The notes beneath the pieces were generated by a model. The model worked only from the letters and a program-made list of their open reading frames with translations, made no database searches and was not told the DNA's origin. The position numbers and the translations under genes are program-made. Below are positions 26,573 through 37,268 of a stretch of DNA of 37,268 nt, one piece after another. The stretch is from Schoenoplectus triqueter (Eukaryota; Streptophyta; Magnoliopsida; Poales; Cyperaceae). Every line of letters begins with the position of its first letter. The stretch's first letter is position 1. The stretch lies in NCBI GenBank assembly GCA_964058805.1, contig CAXKVV010001608.1, positions 1 to 37,268 of the forward strand, in the 5' to 3' direction.

Positions 26573-26937
26573 TTTTTTTTTTAAACAAATTTGAAGCTTC
26601 GTCCACTATGCTGCTAACAAACAGACTAACTACCCTGCCAGGATTAGTCTTAGCGGATGAAAAAAAACAAAGGGGAAATGCTCAGCGGAAACCAAATGTG
26701 AACAAGTACCAGGGTCACTTGCCAGGCTCTCACTCGCCAAGCAACGAACAAACTCCTTCCTTCGCGATCAGATAACAGGCACGAGCACTTTGAATCGCGT
26801 CTTCAGAGTGGCGCAGCAGAGACCTCACTCGCAACCGGCGCGATTCACTTGCAACCTTCACGCGACAAGCGGAGGTGCTCTACCGGACTCGCGGCGATGA
26901 TCAGCGACGAAGGTTCGTCGCCTCCTTTCTAACCTAG
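26573..26937 (-). other. Copia 5' leader between primer site and gag start
   Basis: 365 bases, GC-richer than the flanks, with an A-rich run just before the gag ATG at 26572. No separate gene is seen. It would contain the packaging and translation leader of the element. Confidence 0.6.
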
Positions 26938-26949
26938 GCTCTGATACCA
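26938..26949 (-). other. Primer-binding site of the Copia element
   Basis: On the minus strand this reads TGGTATCAGAGC, the complement of the 3' end of initiator methionine tRNA, three bases from the 5' LTR. This is the usual primer of plant copia elements. Confidence 0.95.
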
Positions 26950-26952
26950 AGT

Positions 26953-27093
26953 TGAAAACAATTGGAATAATCGGTGGTTCTATTCCACTGTTTCTATTCA
27001 CAGTTATAAAAGTTACAATTACATAGATAACCCTAAAATATCTATAATTACATTAACAACTATACCCTAGCTTCTTCTATTTCTAACTTTACA
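26953..27093 (-). repeat. 5' LTR of the Copia element
   Basis: 141 bp, identical to the copy at 21973-22113; it should contain the element's promoter. Followed by the second ATAGT target duplication at 27094-27098. Confidence 0.95.
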
Positions 27094-27098
27094 ATAGT

Positions 27099-28266
27099 TA
27101 TCTTTTTTATTATAGGTGCTACACACAAATACAAAAAAAAAAAGATAACTACTTTGACGGCTCGATGAAGAGTGAATAATTCTGAGTCAATTCCTAGGTA
27201 TGTTTGGATGGGAATAATACAATAGGTGTTGTTTTCGGAATATAAATAACAGGTGTGCATTCAAATATAAATGTGTTGTTCTGAAACAATAAGAATAATT
27301 ATTATTCCATAGAAGAGATGAAATAGTTATTGTTTTTCTAAACTCTCCATTATTATTTCAAATAAACAATTCAAATAATATTTTTATCATTCAGAATAAC
27401 ATTACATTTTTACTATCCTCACATTAACCGAAAAATCATTATTTTTTCACTATGTTATTCTCAATTCCTCTATTCTTACGTTATTTTTTGCACGATCCAA
27501 ACATACGAGTTTTCTCTCGGGGGTTTATCTTTTTTTGTTGCTTAAGAAGTGCTGATGATGTAACTTAACGTTTCAATCAAATGAAACGGACAATGTTTTT
27601 ACCTTCTTTTAAAAAAAATTCTAAACTTAGCTCTATATTTAGACTTGTCTAGTGCACATGACAGAAGGAACATCCAAATATTATGTCAGCTTGGTCAGAA
27701 GAGACGTCTGTCAAGAAACCGGTATAAGTACTATTTCATGCGCTCAAACTCAGGAAGAAAGGAAAAACTCAAAAAAAAGAAGCAAAAACACCACTTGAAA
27801 ACTAGCAACCTAAAACCCAAACATGGAAAAAATGTTCCTCCTACACAATCTTTTATAATCACATATCTAAACACTGCGTTCAAACTTGGAAAAAAAGAGA
27901 GGAAAACACTACATGAATATTAGCGACTCAAGTATCGAACACGGGAAAACAATATTTCACCTACACAATTCTATTAAGCCATTTACCATCACGGCACAAG
28001 AGGCATGTGCCAAATCTCCTCTAAAAGAATCCTGAATTACAGATCAGATGCACGAGATATGAACCAAATTTGCAAAAAAGAAAAAAAAAGACAGCCAATA
28101 CTACCCCAACATTGCCAAAGGGTAGATGATGGCAAACCAAACTATACCAAAAACACATCACAGAAAAGACCGGTAACCCCCCTACTGACCTGTACACCTA
28201 AGAAAGAAAAAAATCACAAAGAAGAACAACCACAAAGTCACGGTGCCTTGACCGACACTGACTCAA
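27099..28266. other. Region downstream of the ALE2-like gene
   Basis: AT-rich with many A runs; the part nearest 28266 should be the 3' UTR of the minus-strand kinase. A candidate MITE occupies 27198-27506. No other gene is recognised. Confidence 0.6.
27198..27506. mobile_element. Candidate 309-bp MITE
   Basis: GTATGTTTGGAT at 27198-27209 and ATCCAAACATAC at 27495-27506 are perfect 12-bp inverted repeats. The interior is AT-rich, non-coding and contains repeated ATTATT/AATAAT motifs. No clear target duplication is visible, so the superfamily is open. Confidence 0.6.
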
Positions 28267-29373
28267 CTAAAGCCCGATATCCCTAGATTGTACTTTTGGG
28301 AGACAGGCATGCTCACTAAGACTCCCTCTCAATCTATAGAAAGAAGCAAACCTCTTCTTTTTGGTCCTTAATGGGCCAGACCTATTATTGATTGACTCAA
28401 GTCGGCTGCCACCTATAGAAGCTGCTGAATGAGGTCTCTCCAACATCCCCTCCATTCCTCCTGAGCTGTAATCCATGGTAATAAAGGGAGAATTATGACC
28501 ATTCCACCAACCTCCAGAAAACTCACCCCGACTATATTCATAGTCGGCATTAGAAGAAGACTCTCTATGGCTGTATGAATCATCACATGCTTCATCCACA
28601 TCATTGTACACGAGTTTCAAAGCTTGTACGACCTCACCCATGAAAGGTCTTTGAGATGGTTCGATGTGCACGCACATCGAAGCGATGGATGCCACCTTTG
28701 CGACATTGTCAAAGTCGTATTTGCCATTCAAAGTTGGGTCTATTAGTTTTTCTAGACCTTCACGGCTGCCTAGTAGAGGACGGGCCCATGTAACCAGGTT
28801 TTCAGGGCCTTGAGATTCTGACATGTACACAGGTTTGCGGCCTGATAAAAGCTCCAGGAGAACTACACCATAGCTGTAAACATCACTCTTTACAAGGAGG
28901 TGGCCTGTCATTGCATATTCTGGGGCCACATAGCTGTACCAAGGTAGAAAACGGTGATTAAGAAAATCCTTTTCAATTTATGAAAGGTGAGGTACCCATT
29001 TCATTAATCATGAAGCCAATGATTAATTAAGATGCAAAATCAAAAAAGGCTATGACTGCAATTTGGTCAATTCCACATGTGCTAATGCTATTGCAAACAC
29101 TTGCCTTCTGGCTTTCATTCAGTGGTTATTGAATGGAACTTGCAATTCCGCAAACAATCTTAATTTACCAAGATAAACACAAAGCAAACCAAAGTATAGA
29201 AGTAAAAGAGAATGAAAAAACCACTGAGAGCAGCAAAATTTAATAGATGCATTTAACAAACAAACCTAACCAATCCAGCACTAGATCCTGTCATTACCAT
29301 ACTAGGATACCAGAACCAACCAAACACTGGTAGTTAGGTAAACAATAAATGACAAAATATAAACACGATTTCC

Positions 29374-29406
<33 letters not shown>

Positions 29407-32400
29407 TTGGACTATGGTGCTATACATAGCACGGATAGCTCCCGTGCTATGGGCCGGTTCTTCATTTTCAAGGTCTAAATGGTCGATCCGAATAGTTCAA
29501 AATGATTTCCATATGAATATCTAGTTGGAAACCAAATTTTATATTTTTAAAAAAGAAATTTACTATTTTTCTAGATGGATAGAAAATCACTTGATTTAAT
29601 TAATATGAGCCATTCAAAAGTAGTGATTTTCAAATTATCTAAAAAAATAGATAAAAAATTCTAAAAAATATAAAATTTGGTCTATAACTAGATATTCATA
29701 TAAAAATCATTTTGAGCGGCTCGGATCGACCATTTAGACCTTGAAAAAGAAGAACCGATCCATAACACGGGACCGATCTGTGCTATGCATAGCTCCATAG
29801 CCCAACTCATACATATAAACACAAGAATAGTCCAGGTCCAGCAATATGAATAAAAGTTGATAACATGAAGTAACCAGTATTCCCCAACAACCATATGGTA
29901 TGCAACTACATGATCCTCCAAGGTGAGTAAAGAAAATATACCCAAAAGTGCCCATCACGCGGGTCGAAATATGATTGATGCCTTCTGTTGCCTCCCTGGC
30001 AAGGCCAAAATCAGTGACTTTGGGAGTGAAATCCTCCTCCATGAGTATATTGCTCGCCTTGAAATCACGGTGTATCACACGTGGATTTGCATCCTCATGA
30101 AGGTAAGCAAGCCCTCTCGCAGCACCTAAGGCCACTTTCATCCTTATGTCCCAGTTTAATAGCCCTTTTTTCTTATCAACCCCTGTTTGTAATTTTCAAG
30201 CATAAAATTTGGTTCATAGATAGTGTCATAATAGGAAGTGCTGTAGTACCAATTGGATCTCATTTTGCCTGTGAGTCTACATGCCGGTGGATGAATCTAA
30301 AAAAAAAACTAAGTTCAGGCCACAAAAGGTAAAGTAGTGTACCCAGGAGGTTGTGTGAGTATAGGTATATGCTCCACACAGAATTGGAATTCTTAGTTGA
30401 AGCTTAAACTAGAGTTGAATGCATGAAAAGAAAATAACTTAAATTCCCCATTTACTCAAATTATAACATATACCATGAAGATGAGACTCCACACTCCCAT
30501 TGCACACCAACTCATACACTAAGCACCTCTTATTCCCTTCAATGCATATTCCAATGAGCTTCACAAGATTCTTGTGGTGCAATCGGCTGAGCATTTCCAC
30601 TTCAGCAATGAACTCACGGTCCCCACTTCTATCCTCTCTTGTCAGACGTTTAACTGCAACTTCAGTGCATGACTCCAAGGTTCCCTGATAGACTCGTCCG
30701 AACCCACCTTCTCCCAAAACCCGTTTTGAGCTGAAGCCATCCGTGGCTTTGCTGAGTTCATCAAGGGAGTAGGTTTTTACAGATGGGGGATATGTTGCCA
30801 TGGCTGAGGCAGCTGAGACCGAGGAACTTGCAATACTAGTGGACAGTGTTGTTGACCTCATTCCTAACATATGGAGATGTAAATTTAATCATCATCGTCT
30901 CTTAATTGAGTTAGTAGAAAATAACATGTTGCAAAACAGTTTTCATACACAGAGCTGCCAAAAAATGCACATTATGCAATTCCTCTTAACTAGCAAGGAG
31001 GTTTAAGGGAAGTTTCCATGTCTTCATCTACATATCCTGTACTTCAGATTGAAATTTTACACACACACAGTTTCATTTGTTTCTTATAAGCATTTTTTTT
31101 CTAATTTGGAATGGTATTTGCAGCATGTCAGGAATCAGGGAAGCAAAGAGCTTTAAACCAAGCTTTTATTTTCTAAAAATAATCAAGCTTGAAGATTTAC
31201 TGGAAATTAAAGTGAAGAGCCAGTTTGCCCTTCACTTGGACTACAACTTACTATATAACAGACTATACTAACCAAATCTTTTAGTGGTTGCCATTGTAGT
31301 CGTAGGGCCCATGGAACTTCCACCAAGTTGTCTGAGATTGCGCCGCCTCAGCACAAAACTGACAACAGCAACACAGACTAACAGAAGACAACATGAAGAA
31401 ACTGTTATCACAGCAATTATCCAAGTGTTCGGTTTCTGGGATTTGGCACCAGTACGCCCCAAATCTGCTGTAAGTGGCCGTTGGCTAGTGCCTCTACTAC
31501 TGGTGGAACCTGCCCCTATGGATGGCTCTGGTAAACTTGGTGGAGATGATGGAAGTCCTATCAATGGCAACAGTACATGTTAATCTGAAGAAATTTATGT
31601 ATCATTTCCACAACAAGTGATATAATTTAGCACTTCAATATCCATCAAAAATATTTCCGATTTATTTACTGCTTGTGTGACATTACAGTTTCTTAATTCA
31701 GCTGCAGTATCAGATTTACCCGTTCCACCAGAGTACAGCAGTATATTAGCTAAACTATTGTGTAAACGTCACAAGCAACACTCCTTGTTTAACTCATATA
31801 AAGAAACCATAAAATCGAATGTATCCCTAGTGCTTCTGAAACAACAGAAGAAACTAAAACAAGAGGCACGACAAATCTATTTATAATACCAGAAAAATGA
31901 CACAAGATGGAAATGATATACCTGGGTACTCGACTGAAACCACTGCATAATCCCCAAAAACAGAAGATGAGATAGGGACCCGCTTCTGCCAAACCCTCTC
32001 ATAGATCAACAATGCCGTAGTGTCATCAAATTTCTCCCTTAAAGGCACCAAGTAAACAGTGACTCTTGTTTTCTGTTGGTCGTCAACACTTGGCACAGCA
32101 GCCATAATTTTGACTTGACTCTGTTTCAGGAAAGTCCCAGAAGCAACCTCAACCTCCAGCTCACCAATGTGCATGAATAGAAGATAGGGTGCCACATCAA
32201 GGTCCAATGTGACTTTCATTGGGGAGACACAACCACATGGAGAGCCGATTGGTGTGGTTGTCAGGGGCTCTGAACAAATGATTTCATCACAACCAGCTGG
32301 GGAGAAAACTGTAAATTTGAGACCAAGTACAGATAATTAGGCCAAAAATGTAAGGAAACAGTAATTCCCAAATTACCCTAATATAACATTTCTCTCAATA

Positions 32401-34153
32401 TACTTCTTTCTGTTCTAGCATCTCCTTCACTCATCTTGAGTCGATATACGTGTTAAATCATGTATGAAGTTGGAGATGCTGCTGGAATTTCAGTTCTCAC
32501 AGTTAGCATCAACAAAAAGAAACTTCGAGCATGCTACTACAGACCTTAATGTTAATTACCTAATAAGGGAAATATTGCATGCTTTTCCAATCAAGAAGTA
32601 CATTCTGAATTTATATATGAAGCATCAGACATGCCTTTCAAAATGTGTGACATCTAAAATTAGCTTTTATAGAAATTAGCTTTGATAGTTGAAGGTTTGG
32701 AAGGGCAATGCACATAGAAGTTAACTTTGATTTTATAGGTTTTGCAAGACATTAGCATCTGAAGTTACCTCTGATTGTTCAATATTTTCAACGAATTAAC
32801 AGGTACTTCTCAATATTTAGAAAGGATATATGGTTCCCACATGTAAAACTCAAACAAAAGATAGAGATCTTCAACCTTGAGGGGAAGGTAAAGGAGAACT
32901 GGCAAGAGGGGGTGCTCGTTTATGGTGTTTTGGTCGAGAATGAGGAGGATTAGCGACAAAACCTAAAGACAAGATTGCCAAGGCATTAAACAGATTATTC
33001 CATGAGAAGTAAAAGGAAAAAAATTATTTAAGTAACCAATGTATGATGTATCCGACTTACCAGGAGAAACTGGTGGTTGTGAAATTGGAGAGGACTGTGG
33101 TGCGATTGAAGGTGCATAGGGAGCTACATGTGGTGGCAGTAATGGACTTGAAGCTGAAATTGGTGCACTGAAAAGCCTAGAAGCCTGTAAAAAAGGTATC
33201 CTCGCTGAAAATTAGACAAAAGTTAATATTTGATTGTATAGCCAAAAAACATATGGTAAATTGATAATGCAAATTCATTCATTTGGCAGCCGCATATGTA
33301 TGTTTGTTCATGTCTGTGAGTGTGTGTGCTGCAACATGCCTCACAGAAAGAGGCACGAATAAAGTCAGATATCAACAGGAAACCAACTATTATTGGTATA
33401 ATCTGCAGAAGAAACCACAACATAGTTTAAATTTAGTATGTCAACATCACCTAATTATATATACACTGAAACCCACATTTAAATGATTTTGGGATCGGGA
33501 TAAGACATTAATTATATTCGCCAATCAAAACTGTCAGCTCAATTAATGTAATACTATTTTTTCAAACTAAATAACAGCTAAAGCGGATTAGGTCTTGCTA
33601 GTTAATAAACATCATCTCTTTGCCAACTATAAACAGCCACTACCAGCATCTCCTCCCATAACTGGAGATGAGATGAAGCATTCAGGAATGGTGGAGACGG
33701 ACTCACTAGATTTGCACATGCAAAAGCAGCACCTGATCGAGTCAAATTAAGCTAACTGTCTCTCCATGAACGAAAGTAATGTGATTTCTTAATCACAATT
33801 CAGCCAAAATTTACTTCATTGATTCAATTCTCTCAAGAAAACTTAAACTTAGAGAAACTATGGAAAGGACATGGAAATTCTATCTAAAATACAGTCGCTA
33901 CGAAATCTCTTTGAAGAAATGGTAGATTTTATCTAAAACTCAGACACTGCAAAAGCTTCTGAAAATACAATTACATACATTTCTATGTCCAAGGCCAGTT
34001 AGTATATTCAAAGATTCCCCACACAGTTCTGCAATCTACATGGATACCTTTCTAGATTGGAAATTCAGATAATCCAAGAGAGAAACAAGAAGTACCTAAG
34101 CACATAGAGCTCAGATGAAGAACCGTAAAAAGAGCTACAGCAACTCCACGCAT
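28267..34153 (-). CDS. ALE2: ALE2-like receptor serine/threonine kinase
   Basis: Plasma-membrane receptor kinase; Arabidopsis ALE2 acts in epidermis and cuticle formation. Nine exons (minus): 34153-34096, 33732-33644, 33184-33061, 32962-32876, 32296-31922, 31557-31273, 30863-30474, 30182-29942, 28933-28267. All introns are GT-AG, phases match, and the protein is 771 residues, near the ALE2 length. Exon 1 is a signal peptide ([19 protein letters not shown]). Exons 2-4 encode a proline/serine-rich stretch. Exon 5 carries the conserved extracellular domain with cysteines ([19 protein letters not shown]) and [13 protein letters not shown]. One membrane helix spans about residues 290-314. The kinase has the glycine loop GEGGFG at about 390, lysine 411, HRD aspartate 509 and DFG aspartate 527, so it should be active. 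The tail FITMDYSSG and SAASIGGSR resembles ALE2. Exons 2-4 are less certain than the rest. Confidence 0.9.
29406..29806. mobile_element. Foldback MITE in intron 8 of the ALE2-like gene
   Basis: Two arms of about 145 bp (29406-29550 and 29662-29806) are inverted repeats with only scattered mismatches; shared blocks include CAAGGTCTAAATGGTCGATC and its complement. The ends are GTTGGACTATGG and CCATAGCCCAAC. The central 110 bp also partly self-pairs. No coding frame exists. An (AG)n run (about 29390-29406) preceded by (TA)n abuts the left end, so the insertion may have targeted or generated simple repeats. Confidence 0.9.
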
Positions 34154-34449
34154 CTTGCAAGTTCAAATCCAAGCAAATCGCGAAGAAACCATCAGGATAC
34201 ACACCGATCGAGTTCTTTCTACCTCAGAACTGGACAATCAGACTCGCACACCACCCCTCCCTTGCCACATTGTGGCGCCGAGTGAAACCCTAGATCCAAC
34301 GGCGCAGCAAAACAGGAAACTCTTCTCCTTTGTACCCTAAATAAGCTCGTTTAATGCGCAACCAGAGAGAGAGAAGGGGGAATGTACTAGTGTATAGACG
34401 GGAGAGTAGATTGAAATATTAGTCCTCTCTCCCAGCTTTGATTCGGAGA

Positions 34450-34488
<39 letters not shown>

Positions 34489-35031
34489 ACCTCTATCTCT
34501 CGTTCGCTCGCTGGCTAGCATTTATTGCGTTTGTAATTGTGGGTTTAGAGGAGTGTTAAGTTAAGCTTGGGTTTCTGTTTTTCTTTTCTTCATTTGTTTC
34601 GAATCCCGAAGAGGGAAACAATGCGGTTTTACAATCTCCCGTTCGAGTAAATGGAGACGTCCATTTCTTAATTCTAGCCATTTTATCAAGAAAACTCTAC
34701 ATCTAATTTGCGCTTCAACCGGAGATGATGGATTTCTAACCATGTTTTAAGACGAACGGGATGCTTGATGTCTGGATTAATTGGAGTCTCTGTGGCGCTG
34801 CATGTATTTGATCCTCAGCATTTGGTGTCTTGTGTATTTGGCATAAATAGCACAAACAACAATATTATCCAAGTAGTTTGAAGAGGAAGAGAATCTGTTG
34901 TTCTTTGGGGGAGCGAGCAAGATCTCGTTCTTTAAATCGGATAACTGAAAATCATTAAAAAGTGATTGTGTGAATCTCAAAGAAGATGAAATCAGCTCTT
35001 AATTAGGATGCGAAAGAGTATAAAGTCTGTC
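34154..35031. promoter_or_regulatory. Promoter and leader region of the ALE2-like gene
   Basis: Upstream of the minus-strand start codon at 34153. It contains an AAACCCTAG sequence at 34285-34293 and a (CT)n tract at about 34448-34483, which is (GA)n on the transcribed-sense strand, a frequent leader element in plant genes. No other gene is seen to 35031. Confidence 0.5.
34448..34483. repeat. (CT)n microsatellite
   Basis: About 17 CT units in the region upstream of the ALE2-like start codon. Confidence 0.9.
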
Positions 35032-35413
35032 TTTTTTTTGTATATAATAATTATAATAATTATATTATCAATAATAAGAGTGATAAAAACAAATTTTAAA
35101 ATCTACGAATAATAACGCGTCACTAGTAGTTGTGTGGAGTAAACACGTCACTATCAGTAACGTTTTCGTGTAAAACAGTGTAAATACGCCACTGACAGTA
35201 ACACATTTGCTCTTGCTCATCCTGATCCAACATTACTACTGTCATCAAAGACGTCACTATCAGTGACGCATTTACAAAAACATCACTGCTAATGGCGCGT
35301 TTACACAAATGCGTCATTATCAGTGACGCGCTGCCATTTGTAGATTTTAAATTTTACTTTTATCACTCTTATTATTAATAATATAATTATTATAATTATT
35401 ATATACGAAAAAA
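35032..35413. mobile_element. Foldback element with internal GTCACT/AGTGAC palindromes
   Basis: Arms at about 35032-35110 and 35336-35413 are inverted repeats over nearly 80 bp (both contain TATATAATAATTATAATAAT in one or other orientation, then AAGAGTGATAAAA). Between them are at least five diverged units of the form CGTCACTATCAGTGACGC, each itself a palindrome. No coding frame is present. Exact ends and target duplication are unclear because the arms end in T/A runs. Confidence 0.8.
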
Positions 35414-35841
35414 ATGAAAGTACGTCGAACCGAAGAGTAGCAGATTTCGTTTTGATTGAAGATGCGCATGCGCTCTCGTGCTAACGAAGTTGACGAGACT
35501 TTGACGAGTTAATTTAAGGGGTGATTGTTAAAAGTTACTTAGAGTTTGAAGATTTCTTTTTCAAAATATAAAGGTATCTTTTTGGTGATTTTATAGTTCC
35601 ATTAGAAAAATAAAAAAAATATATATAGTCTGGAAAATAAATAACACTTAACAGTTTTGAGATACGTATTTTTGTTCGGTGGAAATATTTATTTTGGATG
35701 ACGTGACAAGCATCTCATTGATTGGACTTATTTGTGAAAAATCTTTTTTGGTAAATTATAACTAAATACTCTTATTTTATTTATGGAGTTCTTTTAATGT
35801 AATTTAGGTCGGAGTAAGAAAACATTATGCAGCAACACAGC
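35414..35841. other. AT-rich spacer between elements
   Basis: No gene, RNA or repeat is recognised in these 430 bases. Confidence 0.6.
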
Positions 35842-35844
35842 TAA

Positions 35845-36505
35845 GGGTGCAAACGGATCGAATATTATCCGATTGTATTCAGATATTAGCGGATACGGAT
35901 ATTGGATACGGATAATTTCAGATATGAATACGAATTCAGATAACTTTTTAGTGGATACGAATATGAATATGGTTTTTAATTTGGAATCAGATATGGATAC
36001 GAATACAGATAATTATCCGGATCTGATTTTTTTTAATTCTAATATTCAGATAAAATGTTCATTATATATTTTTCAATAGGGTTTTTCATGTAGATTATAA
36101 ATACAACTAAATTTATACATGATTTTCCCTTATATTTTTTTTGATATATTTTAACTAATATTTTAGTTTTTATAGTTTTTTGACGACTAATTTGTAATGA
36201 TAATTATTGATTAAATTAATAATATAATAATATAATAATTTTTATTTTTTTATTATTAGTGATCTATCATGAAAAATATTATATAGTTATTTTTTAGTTA
36301 TGTTGGTGATATTTTAATTTAGTATCCGAAATATATTCATATTTGTATTCATATTCGTGTATTATCCTATTCATATTCATATGTTTAATATCCGATTCAT
36401 ATTTATATCCGGAACTATCTGTATTAGTATTTGTATTCAAAAAATTAAAATGAATATGAATACACTTTTGACCATTATCTGACTGTATCCAATCTGTTTG
36501 CACCC
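35845..36505. mobile_element. MITE-like element, copy A (GGATA-rich ends)
   Basis: Begins GGGTGCAAACGGAT and ends ATCTGTTTGCACCC followed by one extra C, imperfect inverted repeats. It is flanked by TAA on both sides (35842-35844 and 36507-36509), which would fit a PIF/Harbinger-type 3-bp duplication. Sub-terminal parts are full of GGATACGGATAT-type motifs. The AT-rich centre is non-coding. A related copy lies in opposite orientation at 36610-37240. Confidence 0.75.
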
Positions 36506-36609
36506 CTAATTAAAATGCGTATATTTTTACATGTTCTCAAATTTTCAAAACAAAAGCATGCATATTTTCCTAATTTTTAAATCGAGGATGAGCGTATTCT
36601 CCTACTTAT

Positions 36610-37240
36610 GGATGCAAATGGATCAGATATGGTTAGATAATGGTCAAAATTATATTTGTATTTGTTTTGATTTTTCAAATACGAATGTGGATAGTTTTGA
36701 ATATGAATACGGATCGGATATTAAACAGATACAAATACGAATTGGATTACATAATATTTTTCATGATACTAAATTAAAATATCACCGACATAATTTAAAA
36801 AATAATTACATAATATTTTTCATGATAGATCACTAATTATAAAGTTATATTATTATAAATTTTAATTATTAATTATTATTAAATTATTAGTAATTTAATC
36901 AATAATTATCATTACGAATTAGTTATCAAAAAATTATAAAAATTAAAATTTTATTTAAAATATATCCAAAAAAATATAAGGATAAATTATGTACAAATTT
37001 AGTTAGATTTATAATCTACATTAAAAATCCAATTGAAAGACATATAATAAACCTTTTATCCGAATATTCGTTTTTTCAAAAGTATCCGGATCCGGATAAT
37101 TATCCGTATTTGTATTTGTATCATGTTCCAAATTAAAAACCGTATTTGTATCTGATAAAAATTTATCCATACTTAAATTCATATCCAAAAATATCCATAT
37201 CCGCTATTATTCGAATCCAAAAATTCGATCTTTTTGCGCC
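36610..37240. mobile_element. MITE-like element, copy B, inverted relative to copy A
   Basis: Begins GGATGCAAATGGATCAGATA and ends in GCGCCC, flanked by TTA (36606-36608, with one extra T) and TTA (37241-37243... reading CTTACC). Its block CATGATACTAAATTAAAATA, followed by TCACC and later TTTTTCATGATAGATCACTA, is the reverse complement of sequence in copy A at about 36260-36330, so both belong to one family. It is non-coding. Confidence 0.7.
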
Positions 37241-37268
37241 CTTACCCGGCTACTCCTACTGCGGTCAC

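Larger units (their letters stand above)
21973..27093 (-). mobile_element. Full-length Ty1/copia LTR retrotransposon
   Basis: The 5121-bp element lies on the minus strand between two identical 141-bp LTRs and a 5-bp target duplication ATAGT. The LTRs begin TG and end CA. Next to the right (5') LTR is a primer-binding site complementary to initiator methionine tRNA, and next to the left (3') LTR is a polypurine tract. A single long frame encodes gag, protease, integrase, reverse transcriptase and RNase H, in the copia order, broken by one stop codon. The very short LTRs resemble those of the Ale-type copia lineages, but I have not placed it in a lineage. Confidence 0.97.

Noticed and set aside
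28005..28286. 93-codon plus-strand frame in the ALE2 3' region
   Set aside because: Low-complexity lysine-rich product from A runs, antisense to the kinase 3' UTR.

Overview
This is nuclear DNA of a flowering plant. Every gene found has a plant-type protein (class III alcohol dehydrogenase, a plastid C-terminal processing peptidase, an ALE2-type receptor kinase, ribosomal L21e, exosome CSL4). The genes are split by AT-rich GT-AG introns, and the spaces between them hold Copia, LINE, SINE-like and MITE sequence. First exons of RPL21 and CSL4 look clearly GC-richer than the later exons, which leans towards a monocot, but I cannot name a species. Exon coordinates come from reading frame, splice dinucleotides and family resemblance; no search was run.

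Layout. 1-1508 (+): last five exons of S-nitrosoglutathione reductase (class III ADH), cut by the window edge. About 4090-5307 (-): a broken DPH1-like copy with one large internal deletion and a frameshift. 5710-11583 (+): a complete 13-exon S41 C-terminal processing peptidase with plastid/thylakoid-type targeting sequence and two SINE-like fragments in its introns. 12400-14062 (-): complete six-exon exosome subunit CSL4, tail-to-tail with the peptidase. 14194-15185: a 992-bp element with terminal inverted repeats and a 7-bp target duplication, about 130 bp upstream of the CSL4 start. 17609-18997 (+): complete two-exon RPL21. About 20515-21924: decayed LINE. 21973-27093: a 5.1-kb Copia retrotransposon on the minus strand with identical 141-bp LTRs, primer-binding site, polypurine tract and 5-bp target duplication; its single long reading frame carries one stop codon. 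28267-34153 (-): complete nine-exon ALE2-like receptor kinase with a foldback MITE in its last intron. 35032-37243: a foldback element, then two copies of one TIR element family in opposite orientation.

The genes are unrelated single loci rather than a pathway or operon. The main stories are gene decay (DPH1), one recent retrotransposon insertion, and at least five different small TIR or foldback elements lying in introns and near promoters. I found no tRNA or rRNA gene, no CRISPR array, and no evidence for a novel defence or biosynthetic system.
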